Part shown: positions 59,206 through 64,000 of the stretch, in pieces
Position numbering within the stretch: the first letter of the stretch is position 1
Layout of the letters: every line of letters starts with the position of its first letter
Source: Pilosibacter fragilis
GTDB lineage: Bacteria; Bacillota; Clostridia; Lachnospirales; Lachnospiraceae
Assembly: GCF_032490495.1 (NCBI RefSeq)
Contig: NZ_JAVYJB010000004.1
Span: forward strand, 186,001 to 250,000
Direction of reading: 5' to 3'
DNA length: 64,000 nucleotides
Translations under genes and position numbers: made by a program
Notes under the pieces: model-generated
Told to the model about the DNA's origin: nothing
The model's database searches: none
The model's input: the letters and a program-made list of their open reading frames with translations, nothing else

Positions 59206-60417
59206 ATGGCTAAAGGAAAAAAGCGCCCTGCTGAACTTCCGGAATACGGAACAGTGATGATGAAAGGGGTACAGTATTACCGCACCCGGATTACAGATGC
59301 AGACGGAAAGAGAGTGGCGATTTATGGGCTGACACGCGAAGAATTATATGACCGGGTGGAAGATGCCCAGAAGAAAATCGCGGAAGTGGTTTTCCACAGA
59401 GAGAATCCGACCGTAGAAGAGTACTGCGAAAAATGGCTGTTGATGCGGTCTGGAACGGTAAGAACCAATACGTTGGAGGGATACGTGCGGATGGTGAATC
59501 GGTACATCGTGGGGCCGATTGGACAGATGTATATGGATGAGGTGACCACAGATGACCTGCGGCTGCTGATGGTTCCGCTATCAAAAGGTTCTTCCGGAAT
59601 GTATGGTCAGCTCAATATGCTGATTAAGAACATTTTTAATTCGGCAGAAGAGAGCAAGGTGATCAAAGAGAATCCATCCAAAACGATTTGCGCAAGAGGA
59701 GGAAAGCCTGCGAAACGGCGCGAAGCTTTGACGGATGAACAGACTGCCATTTTGCTGGATAGCATTCGTGAGCTACCACCGTATGTTTTCGTAATGATCG
59801 GCTTGTACGCGGGATTGCGTAGAGAAGAGATTCTTGGATTGAAATGGGACTGCGTATTCCTGGATGAAAAAACGCCGTACATTTCTGTAAGGCGTGCATG
59901 GCATGTGGAAGGCGGTGAGCCGGTGGTCAACACACTTTTGAAGACTCCGGCAGCGAAGCGAGATGTTCCGATTCCCAAATGCCTGGTAGCCTGTCTCAAG
60001 GAAGCAAGGGAAAAATCAGAATCGGAATATGTGATCTCCAATTCAAAGGGAACTGTTTTGACGGAAGCACAGTTTGTGAGGGTCTGGAAGTACATAACAG
60101 TCCGTTCCACCGCAGAACGCTGTTATTACACCTATGTAAATGGGCAGTCCATCAAGCATAGAATAAAGCCAAGGCTTGGTGAGCATCAGCCGAACAATCC
60201 CAAGCTGGTGTATACGATGGACTTCAAGGTGACTCCGCACATGCTGCGGCACACCTACATCACCAATCTGATTTACAAAGGTGTTGATCCAAAGACGGTG
60301 CAGTATCTGGCAGGCCATGAGAACAGCAAAACGACTATGGACATCTATGCGAAAGTCAAGTATAATAAACTTGAGAAATTAAGCAGCGTTGTGAATGCTG
60401 CATTCGGGCTGCGTTAA
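59206..60417 (+). CDS. int: Tyrosine recombinase (integrase) of element A
   Basis: 403 residues. N-terminal arm-binding region (LPEYGTVMMKGVQYYRTRITDADGKRVAIYG), SAM-like core-binding domain, and catalytic domain with Arg in GLYAGLRREEILGLKW, HMLRHTY (HxxR) and LAGHENSKTTMDIYAKV (His and nucleophile Tyr). All catalytic residues are present. ATG at 59,206 follows GAGGAGGAG. The position 107 bp from the right repeat marks it as the enzyme that inserted the element into rpsI. Confidence 0.94.
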   Translation: MAKGKKRPAELPEYGTVMMKGVQYYRTRITDADGKRVAIYGLTREELYDRVEDAQKKIAEVVFHRENPTVEEYCEKWLLMRSGTVRTNTLEGYVRMVNRYIVGPIGQMYMDEVTTDDLRLLMVPLSKGSSGMYGQLNMLIKNIFNSAEESKVIKENPSKTICARGGKPAKRREALTDEQTAILLDSIRELPPYVFVMIGLYAGLRREEILGLKWDCVFLDEKTPYISVRRAWHVEGGEPVVNTLLKTPAAKRDVPIPKCLVACLKEAREKSESEYVISNSKGTVLTEAQFVRVWKYITVRSTAERCYYTYVNGQSIKHRIKPRLGEHQPNNPKLVYTMDFKVTPHMLRHTYITNLIYKGVDPKTVQYLAGHENSKTTMDIYAKVKYNKLEKLSSVVNAAFGLR

Positions 60418-60524
60418 ACGGCACCAAAAATCTCGCGATTTCGTGGGTTTACCTATGGGTTTACTGAGAGAGGAAAACCAGAAAACCCGCATAAATACTG
60501 GACTTTTTGGACCAAGGATAGGTG

Positions 60525-60598
60525 AGTACGGTCTCAAAGCAGCTCGTCGCGCTCCGCAGTTCAGCAAGCGATAATCGACTGCTCAGACTATATCAAAA
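60525..60598 (+). repeat. Right copy of the 74-bp rpsI-end repeat (attR or element junction)
   Basis: Identical to 15,506-15,579; carries the last 16 codons and stop of rpsI without the rest of the gene. Right-hand boundary of element A. Confidence 0.92.
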
Positions 60599-60606
60599 GG
60601 TTTACA

Positions 60607-60639
60607 AAAGCCCGGAAAATCAAGGTTTTCCGGGCTTTT
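60607..60639 (+). terminator. Terminator after the right rpsI repeat
   Basis: AAAGCCCGGAAAA / TTTTCCGGGCTTT with a 6-nt loop. The rest of 60,640-61,040 shows only the AGTGGTTAA repeats. Confidence 0.85.
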
Positions 60640-60720
60640 GCTATATCTAAACGGGCTGATATGGTTTGACCAAATTTGGCAAAACGAGAGCCGATTTCAT
60701 CCAATTTTTAGTGGTCCGCA

Positions 60721-60780
60721 AGTGGTTAACTGGCTAAAAAGAGGGCAAAAAGAGGGGGAAGTGGTTCCTAAAGTGGTTAA
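60721..60780 (+). repeat. AGTGGTTAA repeats at the left end of element B
   Basis: AGTGGTTAA at 60,721 and 60,772, with related AGTGGTCC (60,710) and AGTGGTTCC (60,760). They mirror 15,691-15,750. Confidence 0.5.
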
Positions 60781-61040
60781 CCGAGAGCCGATTTTTTGGG
60801 GGGGCTTTTCAGCCCTCCTTCCCCTCGTTTTTGGCTGTGGCAGTTTGGCATAGTTTGAGCTAATTTGAATAATTGAATATGAATTTGATGTAGCACACAG
60901 TATAAATGCTGGGTGCTTTTTTCATTTCAGGAACTCGTATTCCGGCGATAGAAAGAGCCGTCACTTCACTGTTAATTTTGAAGTGGCGGCTTTTTCTATT
61001 TCCAGAAGCAACAGCAATAATCAGAAATGAGGTGAAGTCA

Positions 61041-61394
61041 ATGAACACGCAAATCATCGCCATTGCCAACCAGAAAGGGCGCTATGTGCCAGTGGCACAT
61101 GTTCAGCGCCGACCGGAGCGGGAGCGGAGAAGCGTTGGCAAGACAACGACCTGTGCCAACTTGGGAATCGGGCTGGCGCAGGCCGGAAAGAAAGTCCTGC
61201 TGATCGACGGAGACCCGCAAGGCAGCCTGACGATCAGCTTAGGCAATCCCCAGCCGGACAAGTTGCCCTTTACGCTGTCGGACGCTATGGGGCATATCCT
61301 GATGGATGAGCCGATTCATTCCGGCGAGGGTATCCTGCACCACCTGGAGGGAGTAGACTTGATGCCCGCCGACATTCAACTTTCCGGTATGTGA
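61041..61394 (+). pseudogene. ParA-like ATPase gene, interrupted in Walker A and truncated
   Basis: MNTQIIAIANQKG, then 18 foreign codons (61,080-61,133), then VGKTTTCANLGIGLAQAGKKVLLIDGDPQGSLTISLG, ending at VDLMPADIQLSGM by a stop at a junction near 61,391. A normal ParA has KGGVGKTT without interruption and about 260 residues, so this copy lacks the C-terminal half. GAGGTG ribosome site. ParA near the left end is standard for these elements. Confidence 0.82.
61080..61133 (+). other. Hairpin-forming insertion inside the ParA Walker A motif
   Basis: 54 nt replace one Gly codon (net +51). The first 30 form an imperfect palindrome: GGCGCT and ATGTGCCA pair with TGGCACAT and AGCGCC, with GTTC bulged. 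The remainder is a GAGCGGGAGCGG-type repeat. The frame is kept, giving RYVPVAHVQRRPERERRS. Confidence 0.65.
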
Positions 61395-61458
61395 ATATAA
61401 TTTAGAATGAAAAGTAGCAGGACAATGGGAGATGAGACCCAATGCCCTGCTTCTCTGT

Positions 61459-62878
61459 TTATTCGGAACGAACTGTAATATATTTTTGTTTTCGACTGTT
61501 TGGCTTATCTGGAATAGTCATTTTAAGCTGGCCACTTGCCAGTAGAGGATTCAAATATTTTCTTGTAAAATAAGTGAGATTTCGATAACCAATAAACGAG
61601 CAAATTTCTTGTTTGCTTTTTTCTGTTATACAAAAATCCAAGACTGCGTGTAGGATGTCCTGTGATTTATCTTGATCACTAACTTGGTCACAATCTTGGT
61701 CACTGACTAAGTCTTTCTGACTAAGATGGTAATTCACATTTTTCAAAATGACTCTGAAATCTGTCGCTGTTGAGGAAAATTCGGGCTTATATGCCTCTGT
61801 GTATCCAGGCAGCTTTTCGGTTTCACTGACGATTTTGCGTAGGCCACTTCCACGGCGTTCCATGTACTTCATGCGGTGGAACAGGTCAGCAATCACAGGG
61901 TTTCGTCGCATGGAACGGATACTGTAAATATCGTATTCCTGAATTGAGCCGCCGCCAAACATACCGCCCGGAGATGTGATTTCCACCCGATCATCAAACA
62001 TATCAATATGGATTTCGCTGCCAAGCACAATATAATCACGATGGATAAGCGCATTGACAAGAGCCTCTGTCACAGCTCGTTCAGCATAATCCGGCTTGTC
62101 TACCCGATACTGTGCCTCTTTGACAAAATGGACTTTGGAATTATTGCGAATAAATTCGCTGCCGCTTTTCAGTAGATAAATCAGATTCCCTTCGTATTCT
62201 TTATCGTCCAATGCATCATCAAAGATAGAGCCTTTTTCCAAGCCATTCCACCGGGTACAGAACATACGGGAGTTATAGACTGTGTGCTGATCAGTCATGA
62301 GCTTTCCGGCATTGGTCAAGACCCCATTTTTGTCAGTCAAACCGAAGGAGACATAATCGGATGGCTCAAAGCGGAGACCAGTCCGTTCCAGATAGGTTGC
62401 TTCCAGAAGTGTAAAGCTGTAATCCTTTTTTACCGCATCTGTTGTTAGGGTATTAAAGGACTGATTGCTTCCCTTTAAGATCAGTTCATTCACAATGTAA
62501 TCCGGGGCAATTACGCTTTCATTTCCAACACGGATATATGCTTCCATCACGCCGTCTGCCTTGTAATAATATGGGGTGCTGCGGCCGGGAGAAACCTCCA
62601 GAGCTAATAGATTTTTACCATCTTCCTGTAATGGTTTTAAGATAAACTGAGGTAATGGTGTGATTCGTTCTTTGATTAAGCGGCTGATCGCTTCAGCATC
62701 CTTTTGAACATCGGACAAGCCGATAGGCTCCCGGTCATCGGAGACTCCGAAAAACAGAGTGCCGCCGATTCCATTGGAAAAGGCACTGACACTTTTTTAA
62801 CCAGCTTTTTGGCTTTTTTGTTTCGAGAGCAACTTTGAAATCACATTCTGTTGCTTCAGCAATGAGCTGTTCTATCAT
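61459..62878 (-). pseudogene. AlbA_2/ATP-binding (RecG-like, AAA_4) regulator gene with a frameshift
   Basis: From ATG at 62,878 the frame reads MIEQLIAEATECDFKVALETKKPKSWLKK; a run of six T (62,793-62,798) shows one extra base, after which SVSAFSNGIGGTLFFGVSDDREPIGLSDVQKDAEAIS continues in another frame to 61,459. Domains: AlbA_2 (Schlafen-type) with GGTLFFGV, then the HATPase_c_4 region (ALVNALIHRDY, ITSPGGMFGG, RNPVIADLF, ERRGSGLRKI) and a C-terminal winged helix. About 472 residues if repaired. Either inactive or dependent on slippage. Confidence 0.78.
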
Positions 62879-62962
62879 AGAAATCCCTCCTTTGAGGTTG
62901 TAGAATGTTCTTTTTTATTATACCTAGCGGAGAAAGTTATTGCAACGATAGAAGCAAAGAGT

Positions 62963-63202
62963 TCAGCGAAAACAAAAATATTTATGAGAGGAGGTCCTTC
63001 TATTATGGTAATTACAAGTATCATGCCGCTTCGCCAGCAGAAACTCCGCATCGGCGGTCCGGCTGTCACAGCCATAGCCGGTAATCAGTTTTCCGTTGTC
63101 GGTCTTTTGCGGATTTGCCACATAATCAATAATATCGCTGATTGCCTGACTCTCAGTGCGCCCCTTGCCGATATGCAGGGGCATGATGCGTGTGGTTGCC
63201 AT
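62963..63202 (-). pseudogene. N-terminal fragment of a relaxase
   Basis: 79 codons from ATG at 63,202 with AAGGAGG upstream: MATTRIMPLHIGKGRTESQAISDIIDYVANPQKTDNGKLITGYGCDSRTADAEFLLAKR, the start of the relaxase/mobilisation nuclease of Tn1549-like elements. It then runs into unrelated sequence (HDTCNYHNRR...). The catalytic His-rich part is missing. Confidence 0.8.
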
Positions 63203-63433
63203 AGATGGAGCCTCCTTTCTCATAAGCAGAGGAGATATTTTCTGATTTTTCATGGGGATTGACATATTTTCTAAAGTTGCATATAATAATAGTACAAGGT
63301 AGGCAACGGCGTGTGTCTGCCAAAGCGTTGAAGCATAATAGCGTACCGGAATGCCTTGTTATGCAGAGCTTTCAGTAGGGGTTGTGCAGTAACCTCAAAC
63401 CGGAGTAGGCTGCAAGCCGAAAGAAAATGCTCA

Positions 63434-63466
63434 AAGCCGCCTTGCATTGCAGGGCGGCTTTCTTTA
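63434..63466 (+). terminator. Terminator or attenuator before the PBECR4-like gene
   Basis: AAAGCCGCC / GGCGGCTTT with an 11-nt loop and a T-rich tail. The 63,203-63,433 stretch holds no supported gene. Confidence 0.75.
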
Positions 63467-63484
63467 TGTGGACAGAGAGGTTTT

Positions 63485-63787
63485 ATGGATAAATTACAAA
63501 AGTGTGCAAAAGCATTTGAAAATTTGTTGGAGATACAATATCGGATCATTATTGGCCGAAAGGGAAAAACCGCAGAGTTGGTGATTGGCTTCTCCAAACT
63601 GGACTTTCATCATTTGATGGGTCTTGGAAAACTGAAAGATTTGCGGATCGCAAAACAAAATCGTGGTTCTGTATTTGATGAAATCATAACCGGCATCATG
63701 ACATTGCGCCGAAGCGTCCCTTTTTTCGTCCTTTATGATTCGTTTTCCGCAATGGTACGCCGCAAAAGATTCATTTCGGCTTCATAG
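63485..63787 (+). CDS. PBECR4-like small protein
   Basis: 100 residues: DKLQKCAKAFENLLEIQYRIIIGRKGKTAELVIGFSKLDFHHLMGLGKLKDLRIAKQNRGSVFDEIITG resembles the PBECR4 (phage barnase/EndoU/colicin-like nuclease) family. The C-terminal ~20 residues overlap the convergent Sel1 gene by 55 bp, so the end may be replaced sequence. GAGAGG ribosome site. A toxin-like nuclease role is family inference only. Confidence 0.6.
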   Translation: MDKLQKCAKAFENLLEIQYRIIIGRKGKTAELVIGFSKLDFHHLMGLGKLKDLRIAKQNRGSVFDEIITGIMTLRRSVPFFVLYDSFSAMVRRKRFISAS

Positions 63788-64000
63788 CCGTAATCCTCTT
63801 TTTCGCTGCTCTCCTTTGCCAATTCCAACGCCTGACGGCATAGATCCAAACCGGCTTTCTTTTCCCTGCGGCCGCCGATACCCAAAAGCTTGCAGCGCGC
63901 CAAGCGCATTTTGCATTTCACACTGCCCAATTTCTCGCCAGTTTCATAGCAGCGGCGCGCTTCCTTTCCGTCCTGCGCAACGACGACGCCGTTTTCATAA
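63733..64000 (-). CDS. Sel1-repeat protein (C-terminal part, runs off the window)
   Basis: The minus-strand frame is open to the right edge: YENGVVVAQDGKEARRCYETGEKLGSVKCKMRLARCKLLGIGGRREKKAGLDLCRQALELAKES is a Sel1/TPR-like helical repeat with the A-x-x-x-Y/L and LG pattern. Only the last ~89 residues are visible. Function unknown; such proteins are scaffolds for protein contacts. Confidence 0.6.
   Translation of the reverse strand, partial: YENGVVVAQDGKEARRCYETGEKLGSVKCKMRLARCKLLGIGGRREKKAGLDLCRQALELAKESSEKEDYGYEAEMNLLRRTIAENES

Larger units (their letters stand above)
15506..60598 (+). mobile_element. Element A: degraded integrative (conjugative) element inserted at the rpsI 3' end
   Basis: Bounded by a perfect 74-bp direct repeat of the rpsI end. 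An intact tyrosine recombinase gene (59,206-60,417) ends 107 bp from the right repeat, as in most site-specific elements. The backbone includes VirB6-like, VirB4-like and Maff2 fragments, an acidic tail fragment, a MazF-like gene and an excisionase-like gene. No complete relaxase or coupling protein is seen, so self-transfer is unlikely; excision may be possible. Cargo: sirtuin/radical SAM module, Msr/Tlp module and oxygen-defence island. Confidence 0.85.
60599..64000 (+). mobile_element. Probable element B (left part), adjacent to element A
   Basis: The first ~300 bp are a diverged version of 15,580-15,890: the same terminator, TAAACGGGCTGATAT, AAACGAGAGCC, AGTGGTTAA repeats and GTTTGGCATA. 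Then parA, relaxase and other element-type genes follow. If this were plain chromosome, such similarity would not be expected. The right end is outside the window. Confidence 0.6.

Overview
The window looks like chromosome of an anaerobic gut Firmicute, most likely class Clostridia (Lachnospiraceae-like). Supports are the ecfA1-ecfA2-ecfT-truA and rplM-rpsI blocks, AGGAGG ribosome binding sites, and mobile-element genes (Maff2-type, VirB6/VirB4-like, DUF3990/DUF3791) typical of Tn1549-like integrative elements of gut clostridia. No rRNA, tRNA or CRISPR array was seen. The taxon is inferred from gene content only.

1-15,555, resident chromosome: the end of an ECF vitamin transporter operon and truA, then a sodium:solute symporter with its own histidine kinase and AAA+ response regulator. 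A complete 5-oxoproline module follows (Nramp-like transporter, pxpA, pxpB, pxpC, DUF1445 protein, ordered as in the ycsFGI-kip region of Bacillus subtilis). Then come a possible small RNA, a MATE exporter and rplM-rpsI.

15,506-60,598, integrated element A: a perfect 74-bp direct repeat of the rpsI 3' end flanks about 45 kb, with an intact tyrosine integrase just inside the right end. Its conjugation genes are wrecked: VirB6-like, VirB4-like, Maff2 and tail fragments remain, a group II intron sits in the Maff2 gene, and a second integrase is deleted. The cargo is large. (a) 16-20.5 kb: methyltransferase, NhaC antiporter, truncated secreted protein. (b) 20.7-28 kb: HMA protein, membrane ferredoxin, an Rrf2 regulator divergent from three tandem class-M-like sirtuins, an HxlR regulator, a flavin reductase and two radical SAM proteins. 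(c) 28-33.3 kb: exported MsrAB, TlpA-like thioredoxin, membrane 4Fe-4S protein and CXXC micro-protein, next to an OmpR-type two-component pair. (d) 33.8-36.2 kb: lipoprotein, GNAT, DUF3791 and broken genes. (e) 40-57 kb: an oxygen and redox defence island with rubrerythrin, superoxide reductase, two flavodiiron proteins, an acyl-CoA dehydrogenase-EtfA-rubredoxin fusion, O2-dependent class Ia ribonucleotide reductase, thioredoxin and its reductase, CoA-disulfide reductase-rhodanese, and Crp/Fnr and Rrf2 regulators.

60,599-64,000: the sequence right of the second rpsI copy resembles the left end of element A for about 300 bp (terminator, AGTGGTTAA repeats) and then holds a broken parA, a frameshifted ATP-binding protein, a relaxase fragment, a PBECR4-like protein and a Sel1-repeat protein. 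This suggests a second related element in tandem.

Together the cargo reads as an aerotolerance package: O2 and superoxide reduction, DNA precursor synthesis that works with O2, thiol and methionine repair inside and outside the membrane, and redox-responsive regulators. The least explained part is the three-sirtuin/radical SAM module, where the usual catalytic His of sirtuins is Gln, Gln and Glu.
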